Assembly: GCF_009905615.1 (NCBI RefSeq)
Contig: NZ_JAAAKW010000011.1
Location: forward strand, 124,001 to 188,000
Source: Pseudomonas sp. SLFW
Lineage (GTDB): Bacteria; Pseudomonadota; Gammaproteobacteria; Pseudomonadales; Pseudomonadaceae
Direction of reading: 5' to 3'
DNA: 64,000 nt
Positions 7,761-14,877 of this stretch are shown piece after piece. A program made the translations under genes and the position numbers. The notes beneath the pieces are model-generated. The model was given only the letters and a program-made list of their open reading frames with translations, ran no database searches and was not told where the DNA came from. Positions within the stretch are counted from its first letter, which is position 1; each line of letters starts with the position of its first letter.

Positions 7761-8192
7761 ATGAGCGTCATCATCCTTGGTCCATTAGCCAGCTCCGGTC
7801 AGAAAATTCCCCTCTATGGCTTCAAGGTGCCCGCAGGCTTCCCGTCTCCGGCCGCCGACCATATCGAAAAGCATATTTCGCTCGATGAGCTGTTCGATAT
7901 CCGGGCGCCCCACGTGTACCTGGTGAAGATCGAAGGTGACAGCATGCAAGGTGCAGGGATTTTTTGTGGAGACCTTGTGATCGTAGACCGCAGTTTGAAT
8001 GCCGTACACGGTGACATCGTGATCGCTTCTGTTAACGGAGAGCCTGTGTGCAAGCGCCTGCACAAGGTCGGTAACACCATTATCCTGATGTCGGAGAACA
8101 GCAAGTTCCCGTCTCGGTACATCCTGGAAGGCGATGAGCTGATGATGTGGGGCGTTGTGAAATACAGCGTTCGCGATCATGACCACGCCTGA
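7761..8192 (+). CDS. umuD: UmuD-type translesion polymerase V accessory protein
   Basis: This 143-residue S24/LexA-like serine protease domain protein self-cleaves on RecA filaments to give the active subunit of DNA polymerase V. The cleavage site Ala25-Gly26 lies in PAGFPSPAAD, the catalytic Ser61 in GDSMQG and Lys98 in PVCKRL, matching the spacing of E. coli UmuD. ATG 7761 is used; the upstream ATG at 7728 lies within the LexA box and is rejected. The gene overlaps umuC by 14 bp. Location within a prophage makes it a mobile mutagenesis cassette. Confidence 0.9.
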   Translation: MSVIILGPLASSGQKIPLYGFKVPAGFPSPAADHIEKHISLDELFDIRAPHVYLVKIEGDSMQGAGIFCGDLVIVDRSLNAVHGDIVIASVNGEPVCKRLHKVGNTIILMSENSKFPSRYILEGDELMMWGVVKYSVRDHDHA

Positions 8193-9459
8193 GCCAGTTT
8201 TCGCGCTGATCGACTGCAACAGCTTCTATGCCAGCTGTGAGCGTGTTTTTCGTCCTGACCTCGCGAAAACCCCGATCGTGGTGCTGTCGAATAACGATGG
8301 CTGCGTCATTGCGCGCAGCTACGACGCCAAACCCTTCGTAAAGATGGGCCAGCCGTATTTTCAAATCAGGGATCACCTGCGACGCAACGGCGTGGTCGCT
8401 TTTAGCAGCAATTACGCCCTGTACGGCGATATGAGCGAGCGGGTGATGACCGTCATCGAGTCGATGGTGCCAGCACTGGAGGTGTACAGCATCGACGAAG
8501 CTTTCGCTGACCTGACCGGCATCCCGGGAGACCTGACGGGATTCGGTCGTGAGATCCGCTCGATGATCTATCAACGGACGGGCATCCCCGTGGGCGTTGG
8601 CATCGCGCGAACAAAAACTCTCGCCAAGCTCGCGAACCATACAGCGAAGCGGCTGTTGTCGAAGACAGGCGGTGTGGTCGATATTTGCGACCCGTTCAAG
8701 CGCGACTGGACGCTGCGCAACACTGACGTCGGCGAAGTCTGGGGCGTAGGCAAGCGCATGAAAGCCCATCTGGAATCGATGGGCATAAAGACCGCGATGG
8801 ATCTGGCCAAAGCTGACGCATGGACGCTGAGAAAGAAATTCAGCGTCGTCATCGAGAAAACCGCCCGCGAACTCGCCGGCACTCCCTGTCTTGAGCTGGG
8901 CGAGGCCGACCCGCCGAAACAGGAGATCTGCTGCAGCCGGATGTTCGGCACCCGGCTGACAGAGATCGAGCCAATCAAAGAGGCGGTGGCCACCTACACC
9001 CAGCGCGCCGCGGAAAAGCTGCGGGCGCAGAACTCGCTGTGCAAAAAGATCCGCGTCAGCATCCGGACGGGCATGTTCAATCCCGAGGAAGCCAAATACG
9101 CGAATGGCGCGCTGGTCGAACTTCCATACCCCACTAACGATGTGCGGCTGATGACCAAAGCGGCGACGGAGGCGGTCAACCGGCTTTTCCGGCCAGGCTT
9201 CAAATACAGCAAGGCCGAGGTGCTTTTGATGGATCTGCGTCAGCCGGGCGAATTCACCGACGACTTGTTTGCCCACTCGCAGCCCGTGGAGGCCGAAAAG
9301 GTCATGAGTGTGCTGGACGAAATCAACGGGCGGTGGGGCAGGGGAACATTGCGGGCGGCGAGCGTACCATCCAATCCAGGATGGGCGATGCGCCGTGATC
9401 TGATGAGCCAGAGCTTCACGACGAAGATGGAGCAACTGTGGACGGTAAAATGCAACTGA
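8179..9459 (+). CDS. umuC: UmuC-type DNA polymerase V catalytic subunit
   Basis: The 426-residue Y-family polymerase performs error-prone translesion synthesis with cleaved UmuD. Palm residues are present: Asp12 in ALIDCNSFYASCE and the YSIDEAF motif near residues 103-109. The helix-hairpin-helix region (GVGKRMKAHLESMGI) and the little-finger domain follow, and the length matches full UmuC. It overlaps umuD and is followed by a coupled small gene. LexA control comes from the box at 7722. No sign of decay. Confidence 0.92.
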   Translation: MTTPEPVFALIDCNSFYASCERVFRPDLAKTPIVVLSNNDGCVIARSYDAKPFVKMGQPYFQIRDHLRRNGVVAFSSNYALYGDMSERVMTVIESMVPALEVYSIDEAFADLTGIPGDLTGFGREIRSMIYQRTGIPVGVGIARTKTLAKLANHTAKRLLSKTGGVVDICDPFKRDWTLRNTDVGEVWGVGKRMKAHLESMGIKTAMDLAKADAWTLRKKFSVVIEKTARELAGTPCLELGEADPPKQEICCSRMFGTRLTEIEPIKEAVATYTQRAAEKLRAQNSLCKKIRVSIRTGMFNPEEAKYANGALVELPYPTNDVRLMTKAATEAVNRLFRPGFKYSKAEVLLMDLRQPGEFTDDLFAHSQPVEAEKVMSVLDEINGRWGRGTLRAASVPSNPGWAMRRDLMSQSFTTKMEQLWTVKCN

Positions 9460-9722
9460 GGTGCAGCGAGGTGGACGTTAAAGAGCGAGAACTTAAGATT
9501 TGGCACGACCTGCTAGACCATGAGGCCAGGCGGGAATGCGCGATCGAGCATTGGTCCGGTGAGTTGCTGGGCCATGCCAAGGTGCTGCGCCGGATGCGCA
9601 TCATCGATGATGAGGAGTTGTGCGAATTGCTCGAGCTTGCTGACTCGGCATTCAGCCATGTCAGCGAACAGCTTGATACGCAGCGATGGCTCAGGGAAAA
9701 GCAGGAATTGGGGAAGAGGTGA
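9438..9722 (+). CDS. Small hypothetical protein coupled to umuC
   Basis: The 94-residue protein is acidic and helical, without membrane segments or recognised domain. GTG 9438 lies inside the end of umuC with GGAG 5 nt upstream; the alternative ATG at 9450 has no site. The overlap with umuC implies translational coupling and SOS co-expression. The sequence is rich in Glu, Arg and Leu (DDEELCELLELADSAF). It could be a polymerase accessory or a phage protein; I do not recognise it. Confidence 0.6.
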   Translation: MDGKMQLRCSEVDVKERELKIWHDLLDHEARRECAIEHWSGELLGHAKVLRRMRIIDDEELCELLELADSAFSHVSEQLDTQRWLREKQELGKR

Positions 9723-9840
9723 AGGTCGGCAGGATGCCGGAGGCGGGGTTGCTGAAGTGTCTAATACTTCCTCAATCTATCTCGGTTTTATTGGCCTTCA
9801 GCGTGCCTAAATCGAGATTTCTTTTTAGACAGCGAAACCG

Positions 9841-9878
9841 CGCAGGCCTTGCCGCTTCTGACCTGCGAGTCCGTTTTT
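9841..9878 (+). terminator. Possible weak terminator after the umu operon
   Basis: CGCAGG (9841-9846) pairs with CCTGCG (9862-9867), followed after a few bases by TTTTT (9874-9878). The stem is short and the T-run is not adjacent, so this is only a candidate. Confidence 0.3.
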
Positions 9879-9945
9879 CTACTACTGCTGCATCATAGGC
9901 GAGTCGGCTGCTTGATCACTCATGGCACTATGAAGGCCCGGAGTA

Positions 9946-10278
9946 ATGGAGATGCAAATTATGACTGTGGTTAAGTCTCTAAACCTTTTTTCCTACGCAC
10001 TACAGCTGGTTGCGCTGTGGCTCGCGACGCGTCTGGACCTCAAGGCCCTGGCTATAAGCCAAGCTGAAGACGATCTAGGCGAAAACCACTTTGTGGACGT
10101 TTTCAATGCTGTGGTGGACGGCCGAACTAGACCGCAAAGCGAAGCTGAAGCTGACCTTTACAAATTAGTCAGCGCCGATGATGGCAAGCGCAATGCAGCG
10201 CTACTGCGATGGGCGGCGGCGCTGGTCGCAGCCTCAGTTGTTCTGCAAGCAATAGCGACATGCTTGGGCCCGGACTGA
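9946..10278 (+). CDS. Small putative membrane protein
   Basis: The 110-residue protein has a hydrophobic N-terminal segment (about residues 10-27, FSYALQLVALWLATRL) and a second near the C-terminus (about 87-105, LLRWAAALVAASVVLQAIAT), with an acidic soluble stretch between. This layout suggests both ends in the membrane. The start could also be ATG 9961, which has GGAG 9 nt upstream. It is the last gene before the att site; genes here are often lysogenic cargo. No family recognised. Confidence 0.5.
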   Translation: MEMQIMTVVKSLNLFSYALQLVALWLATRLDLKALAISQAEDDLGENHFVDVFNAVVDGRTRPQSEAEADLYKLVSADDGKRNAALLRWAAALVAASVVLQAIATCLGPD

Positions 10279-10335
10279 CGAGTGAACCAGATTTTCGGCG
10301 CGCAAAACCTCCCCTGGAGGCCGCGTGTTTCCGTT

Positions 10336-10366
10336 TGCAAAATCACAAAAAAGGCCGTATTTTGCA
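10336..10366. repeat. Inverted repeat near the prophage end
   Basis: TGCAAAAT (10336-10343) and ATTTTGCA (10359-10366) form a perfect 8-bp inverted repeat with a 15-bp spacer, about 60 bp inside the att fragment. Position fits an integrase arm-binding or excisionase site; it could also be a weak terminator of the upstream gene. Confidence 0.4.
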
Positions 10367-10423
10367 GGCTCTGTAAAAGGCGGTTTTCATTAGGAATCAA
10401 CGGGTTATTGGTCTATGGTCCCC

Positions 10424-10471
10424 AGCATGGGGTGCTAGGGGTCGAGTGTTCGAATCACTCCGTCCCGACCA
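10424..10471 (+). other. Prophage attachment site: 3' fragment of tRNA-Pro(GGG)
   Basis: The 48 bp run from the anticodon arm (AGCATGGGGTGCT, GGG anticodon in a 7-nt loop) through the T-arm (GTGTTCGAATCAC) and acceptor strand CGTCCCG to discriminator A and CCA. The 5' half of the tRNA is missing: upstream bases do not form a D-arm or the partner CGGGACG. This is what remains distal to the integrase when a phage recombines into a tRNA 3' end. The host terminator follows at 10491. Confidence 0.85.
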
Positions 10472-10490
10472 ACTTATTTTTCAATGACTT

Positions 10491-10518
10491 AGCCCGACCT
10501 TCTCAGGTTGGGCTTTTT
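10491..10518. terminator. Host terminator after the tRNA-Pro fragment
   Basis: AGCCCGACC (10491-10499) pairs with GGTTGGGCT (10506-10514) and runs into TTTTT. It is the original terminator of the tRNA-Pro transcript, separated from the tRNA body by the prophage, and can also end the convergent lipoprotein transcript. Confidence 0.8.
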
Positions 10519-10543
10519 CATGTCTGGATGCTTGAGGCGGTGC

Positions 10544-10873
10544 CTAATCCAGATGTTTCCTGCGCACCGGAATACTTCCCCGTTGATACTGCTGATAACC
10601 GGTGTACGGAATGACCAGCGTATCTGTAATGCTGGACAGTGCGATGTCGATGACCATCCCGGTGGCAGTAGGCGGTTGCCCATGTCGCTCCGGGCCATTC
10701 AGCGTGCAGAAATCGTAGGCGACGCCGCTGTAGGCGCGGGGAATGGTGTGGCAGTGCGAATGCCAGCTGGCGAGTTCGTCGGCAGCGCCTTTTTCGTTGG
10801 TCAACGTCGCGATCGTGCCGCAGCCGGACATCGATACGGCTATGGCCAGACAGCCTGCAATCCTTGGGTTCAT
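10544..10873 (-). CDS. YceK/YidQ-like lipoprotein, host copy
   Basis: This 109-residue lipoprotein has the lipobox M-S-G-C at Cys18. It shares the blocks HTIPRAYSG and VIPYTGYQQY, CGTI at the lipidation site and a VRRK end with the prophage lipoprotein at 3980-4300; similarity extends over the whole mature protein. The family is DUF1375, of unknown function. It is the first host gene after the att site. Start ATG 10873 places the signal peptide properly; the longer frame has no site. Confidence 0.75.
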   Translation of the reverse strand: MNPRIAGCLAIAVSMSGCGTIATLTNEKGAADELASWHSHCHTIPRAYSGVAYDFCTLNGPERHGQPPTATGMVIDIALSSITDTLVIPYTGYQQYQRGSIPVRRKHLD

Positions 10874-10883
10874 GTGAGACTCC

Positions 10884-11684
10884 TTATTCAGCCGTAGCGC
10901 CGACTCGCGAAAAGTCGCCGGACACCAACGCGCCAATGGCCGGGCGTGCCAGCAGATAGCCTTGCATCAGCGAAATACCCAGCGCCCGGAGCGCCCAATA
11001 TTCTTCGGGCGTTTCGATCCCTTCGGCGACGACTTCGATGTTCAGGCGTTTCGAAACCAGCACGATCCCTTCAACGATGGCTTTTCTCACCGGATCCGCG
11101 TCGATGCCTCGGGTCAGTGCCATGTCAATTTTCAGCACGTGGGGCTGGAACATGGCCAGGAAGTTCAAGCCTGAATAGCCTGACCCGAAGTCATCGATCG
11201 CGGTGGTGAAGCCGTGACGCTCGTACGCCTGGAAAATGGATTTCAAGTGATCGGGATCGTCGACGCGTTCGCCTTCGGTCACCTCGAACATCAGCCTGTC
11301 TAACGGGAAGTCGAACAGGTGGGCTGCTTCAAGTGTCGCCCGGATGCAAGTTTCGGCCCGGTAGACGGCATTGGGCAGGAAGTTGATGCTGAGCTTGCAC
11401 CTGGGCTGCTGCAACAACCCCAGCGTGGCCGCCAGTTCGATGGCTTTGACACGACAGGCCTGATCGAAGCGATAGCGGTTGGTGTCATCCACTTTGCTCA
11501 AGATGCTCGCAGCCGATTCGCCATTGATGCCGCGAACCAGAGCCTCGTAGGCATAGGCTGTCTGGGTGTGAACGTTGAAAATCGGCTGAAACGCCATGGT
11601 GAAGTCGAAGCCCAAACCTTCGAGGTTGCGGCATTGGGCACAGCCAATCGGTTCGAAAGGCAGGGAAGGGTAAATATGAGTCAT
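10884..11684 (-). CDS. EAL-domain cyclic-di-GMP phosphodiesterase
   Basis: The 266-residue protein is almost entirely an EAL domain, which hydrolyses c-di-GMP to pGpG. The catalytic pattern is intact: the YEALVRG form of the EAL motif, NFLPN, MFEVTEGE, IDDFGSGYSG, VLKID and AEGIET. There is no GGDEF partner, and the N-terminal 25 residues have only a CAQC pair, perhaps a metal or redox site. ATG 11684 has GGAAGG upstream and is preferred to the frame start at 11720. It is expected to be a soluble enzyme promoting motility over biofilm. Confidence 0.85.
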   Translation of the reverse strand: MTHIYPSLPFEPIGCAQCRNLEGLGFDFTMAFQPIFNVHTQTAYAYEALVRGINGESAASILSKVDDTNRYRFDQACRVKAIELAATLGLLQQPRCKLSINFLPNAVYRAETCIRATLEAAHLFDFPLDRLMFEVTEGERVDDPDHLKSIFQAYERHGFTTAIDDFGSGYSGLNFLAMFQPHVLKIDMALTRGIDADPVRKAIVEGIVLVSKRLNIEVVAEGIETPEEYWALRALGISLMQGYLLARPAIGALVSGDFSRVGATAE

Positions 11685-11896
11685 GCCAACCTTCCGATTG
11701 ATGTCACCAGTGGTGGCCAATTAATGCACGCATGACCTCTTTTTTCTACCTTCATTTGCGTGTGGCAAGCGTCACCGTTAACTCTTCTTGGAGGTGCACC
11801 AAGGGACTCATGGTGGAATCGGAGCGAGTGTGTCTGTAAGCCGGGCGCTATTCGTTGTAGTCTCCGCTCCAATCTTCGATCAAAGGCCCGCCCCGT

Positions 11897-13084
11897 ATGG
11901 TCCGCCCGGATTTTTCAGCTGACATTGACGCCGTGCAGGCGATCGGGGCCGTGCCCGTGATCCTGAGCATGGTCAAGCATTTGACCCGGATGCGTTTCGC
12001 GGCGGTGGCCCGGGTCACGGACAAGAACTGGGTGGCCTGCGCGGTGGACGACTCCATCGATTTTGGCCTTGAACCCGGTGGGGAGTTGCGGCTCGAGTCC
12101 ACTATCTGCCACGAAATCCGCCAGCACCGAACCCCGGTTATTTTTGGCCAAGCCAGTGCGCATCCGCATTTCTCGTTGCATCACACGCCCCAGACCTATG
12201 GATTGGAGAGCTATGTCTCGATTCCGATCATCACGAGAGACGGCGCGTTTTTCGGGACTCTCTGCGCCATTGATTCACTGCCGGCCGATCTGGAGGAACC
12301 CTCCATTCTCAAGACGCTCAGCCTGTTCGCACAGTTGATCGGAATGAGCCTCGATGCCCAGAAAGACCTGGAGGTGACGCAAGCTGCGCTGGCGACCGCC
12401 AAGGAACACGAACGCTTGCGTGATCAATTCGTGGCGGTGCTGGGGCACGACCTGCGCACGCCCTTGAGTGCGATCCGCATGAGCACCGATCTGCTGGAAA
12501 CCCAGACCACAGAAACGCGTCCGCTGCGGCTTCTGGCTGCCATCCGCCACAGCGCATCGCGCATGGGCATGCTCATCGAAAACGTGCTGGATTTTGCCCG
12601 GGGTCGCATGGGCGGCGGGATTCCGGTGAAGCCACAATGGGTGGATGACCTGGGGCCTGTTCTGGAGCAGGCGCTGAGTGAGGTGCAGCACTCCAACCCG
12701 CAGGCATGTATCAGCCACTCGCTCGATCTGCCCACCGGAATCTACTGCGATTCGCTGCGCATCACGCAATTGCTGTCCAATCTGGTGGGCAACGCCGTGA
12801 CGCATGGGGCGACGGATGCGCCCATTCGAGTGAAAGCGTGGCAGGAAGGCGAGGAAATCGTCATCCTAGTGACCAACCAGGGCCCTCCAATTCCGGTCGC
12901 GTTGATGCCGCTGCTGTTCGAACCGTTCACGCGTTCGGAGGCCGGGCAGCGCGGGGAAGGGTTGGGGCTGGGCCTATACATCGCAGCGCAAATCGCCCAA
13001 GCCCACGGCGGAACCCTGGGGGTGACGTCGACGCTGGCGGCCGGCACTGCCTTTACCGCCCAATTTCCCGCCAGGGTGAAATGA
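11897..13084 (+). CDS. GAF-domain sensor histidine kinase
   Basis: The 395-residue soluble kinase has an N-terminal GAF domain (about residues 15-160) with the GTLCAIDS motif, then a HisKA domain with phospho-acceptor His184 (GHDLRTPLSAIR) and a HATPase domain with N-box NLVGNAVTHG and GLGLGLYIAAQIA. No membrane segments or receiver domain. The GAF domain resembles those binding chromophores or small molecules but lacks an obvious phytochrome Cys motif. It has no adjacent response regulator. It diverges from the EAL gene and converges with the phosphate carrier gene, so it is an orphan kinase. Confidence 0.85.
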   Translation: MVRPDFSADIDAVQAIGAVPVILSMVKHLTRMRFAAVARVTDKNWVACAVDDSIDFGLEPGGELRLESTICHEIRQHRTPVIFGQASAHPHFSLHHTPQTYGLESYVSIPIITRDGAFFGTLCAIDSLPADLEEPSILKTLSLFAQLIGMSLDAQKDLEVTQAALATAKEHERLRDQFVAVLGHDLRTPLSAIRMSTDLLETQTTETRPLRLLAAIRHSASRMGMLIENVLDFARGRMGGGIPVKPQWVDDLGPVLEQALSEVQHSNPQACISHSLDLPTGIYCDSLRITQLLSNLVGNAVTHGATDAPIRVKAWQEGEEIVILVTNQGPPIPVALMPLLFEPFTRSEAGQRGEGLGLGLYIAAQIAQAHGGTLGVTSTLAAGTAFTAQFPARVK

Positions 13085-13114
13085 GCGGATTGACGGCCTG
13101 TCACGATTCACCCT

Positions 13115-14719
13115 TCAAAAAATGGCATGAAACAGCCAGAACAGCAGCGCCGAGAGCACCATGGCGGCGGGCAAGGTGAACACCCACGCGAGAATCAGGT
13201 TGCGCACAGTCGCCATCTGCAACCCGCTGCCATTGGCCGCCATGGCCCCGGCGACGCCGGAGGAGAGCACATGGGTCGTGGACACGGGCAGGCCGAAACC
13301 GTCGGCCGCGCCGATGGTGGCCATGGTCACCAGTTCGGCACTGGCGCCCTGGGCATAGGTCAAGTGCGCCTTGCCGATTTTTTCGCCCACGGTGATGACG
13401 ATACGGCGCCAGCCCACGAGCGTGCCCAACCCCAGGGCGATGGCCACGGCGATCTTCACCCAGAACGGAATGAAGCGCGTGGCCGCGTCGATCTGGCGTT
13501 TGAATTCCGCGACGTTGGTGCGGGTGCCCGCAGAGAAATTATCGAGGTGCTGAGTGCCGAGCAGCCGAATGCTCTCCGAGGTCAGGAACATGTCGTTGCG
13601 CACGTTGGTCATGGCCTGTGCTGGCACCTTGGCGAGGGTGCCGTAGTTCTTCACCTCGTCGGCGATGATTCCGGTCACGGCGGCCAGCGCAGGCACGGTG
13701 TCGTCGCTGGCTTTTCGGGTGCGGACGTATTCCATCAACACCGTGCGCGGGTCATTCACTTGACGCCCCTTGGCTTCGGTCGTCAGCCCTTGGTGGGTGA
13801 CCTGCGCAACGGCGACGAACTGGGTCGTCTGGGTGACAGGCACGGCACGGTCCAGCGCGTAGGCCATGGGCAAGGTGCCCACCAGAATCAGCATGATCAG
13901 CCCCATGCCTTTCTGGCCGTCGTTAGAGCCGTGGGCGAAGGACACGCCACTGCAGGTGAGGATTAACAACCCGCGAATCCACGGTGGCGGCGGGTTCTGG
14001 CCCTTCGGCTCCTGATACAACGCTTTCTGTTTGACCAGCAGCCTCAGTAACAGCAGTAACCCTGCCGCGCAGACGAAGCCCACCAGCGGAGACAGCAACA
14101 GCGCGTAGGCCACTTTAGAAACTTGTGACCAGTCGACGCTGTCCGCGGCCGAACGGCCTTGCAGCCAGGCATTGGCCAGACCGACGCCAAGGATCGAACC
14201 GATCAGCGTGTGCGATGAAGACGCCGGCAGCCCGAGCCACCACGTGCCCAGGTTCCAGACGATGGCGGCGATCAGCAGCGCGAAGATCATGGCGAAACCG
14301 TTTGCGGAGCCCACCTGGAGGATCATGTCCACTGGCAGCAACGCGATGATGCTGAACGCAACCGCCCCGCTTGACGCCAGCACCCCGCTGAAGTTGCAGA
14401 GGCCCGACCACACCACCGCAATGTTGGCCGGGAGCGAGTGGGTGTAGATCACCGTGGCCACGGCGTTGGCTGTGTCGTGAAAGCCGTTGACGAACTCGAA
14501 GCCCAGCGCGATGACCAGCGCCAGACACAGCAGGCCGTAGGGCAGCCACGTCGTGGCCACGGCGCCAGCCTCGTCAACGTCTTGCACGATGCCCCAGCCG
14601 CTGACGAGGACGCCGACGATCAACAGGCCGATGAACAGCGCGAGGCTTCGGGGGCTCAGCGCGTGATCGAGTTTGGGACGGGAGAGGTGGGCGTTGTCGG
14701 GGGTGGCTGAAGTGTTCAC
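13115..14719 (-). CDS. PiT-family inorganic phosphate transporter
   Basis: The 534-residue inner-membrane carrier belongs to the PiT family and is expected to couple phosphate (or metal-phosphate) uptake to protons. Both duplicated signatures are present: GFHDTANAVATVIYTHSL near residue 75 and a second near the C-terminus (GLPVSTTHVLSSGVAGAM), with about ten hydrophobic segments. A long soluble loop of about 130 residues in the middle is usual for PitA. Highest similarity should be to Pseudomonas PitA, but metal specificity cannot be read. It is monocistronic. Confidence 0.88.
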   Translation of the reverse strand: MNTSATPDNAHLSRPKLDHALSPRSLALFIGLLIVGVLVSGWGIVQDVDEAGAVATTWLPYGLLCLALVIALGFEFVNGFHDTANAVATVIYTHSLPANIAVVWSGLCNFSGVLASSGAVAFSIIALLPVDMILQVGSANGFAMIFALLIAAIVWNLGTWWLGLPASSSHTLIGSILGVGLANAWLQGRSAADSVDWSQVSKVAYALLLSPLVGFVCAAGLLLLLRLLVKQKALYQEPKGQNPPPPWIRGLLILTCSGVSFAHGSNDGQKGMGLIMLILVGTLPMAYALDRAVPVTQTTQFVAVAQVTHQGLTTEAKGRQVNDPRTVLMEYVRTRKASDDTVPALAAVTGIIADEVKNYGTLAKVPAQAMTNVRNDMFLTSESIRLLGTQHLDNFSAGTRTNVAEFKRQIDAATRFIPFWVKIAVAIALGLGTLVGWRRIVITVGEKIGKAHLTYAQGASAELVTMATIGAADGFGLPVSTTHVLSSGVAGAMAANGSGLQMATVRNLILAWVFTLPAAMVLSALLFWLFHAIF

Positions 14720-14877
14720 GTTCTTGTCTCAGCTCGGAGTGAGCTTTCAACCTAGTCAGGGCAGATGACGCTTTTCTTACCAGGGACGTAATCAGGGCCG
14801 ATCCGTCGGGCCTTTGGACTAACGGCCTTAAACGCCACTCAAACGACCCTGTTTTCGCCGCCTTCTCGTACAACGGC

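Larger units (their letters stand above)
1..10471. mobile_element. Right-hand part of a prophage ending at a tRNA-Pro att site
   Basis: The segment runs through tail genes, lysis genes and cargo genes and stops at a 48-bp tRNA-Pro 3' fragment at 10424-10471. The left end, with integrase, repressor, capsid genes and presumably the intact tRNA-Pro, lies outside the window. Structural and lysis genes read rightwards, while the lipoprotein, XRE/ImmA and SRAP genes read leftwards, as expected of cargo genes. The tape measure and a separate fibre gene indicate a long-tailed phage; nothing here separates siphovirus from myovirus. The left border cannot be placed. Right border confidence is high, because tRNA sequence is followed directly by a rho-independent terminator and then by host genes. 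Confidence 0.85.

Noticed and set aside
10421..10471. Intact tRNA-Pro gene
   Set aside because: Only the anticodon-to-CCA part is present; no D-arm or 5' acceptor strand lies upstream, so it is an att remnant, not a gene.
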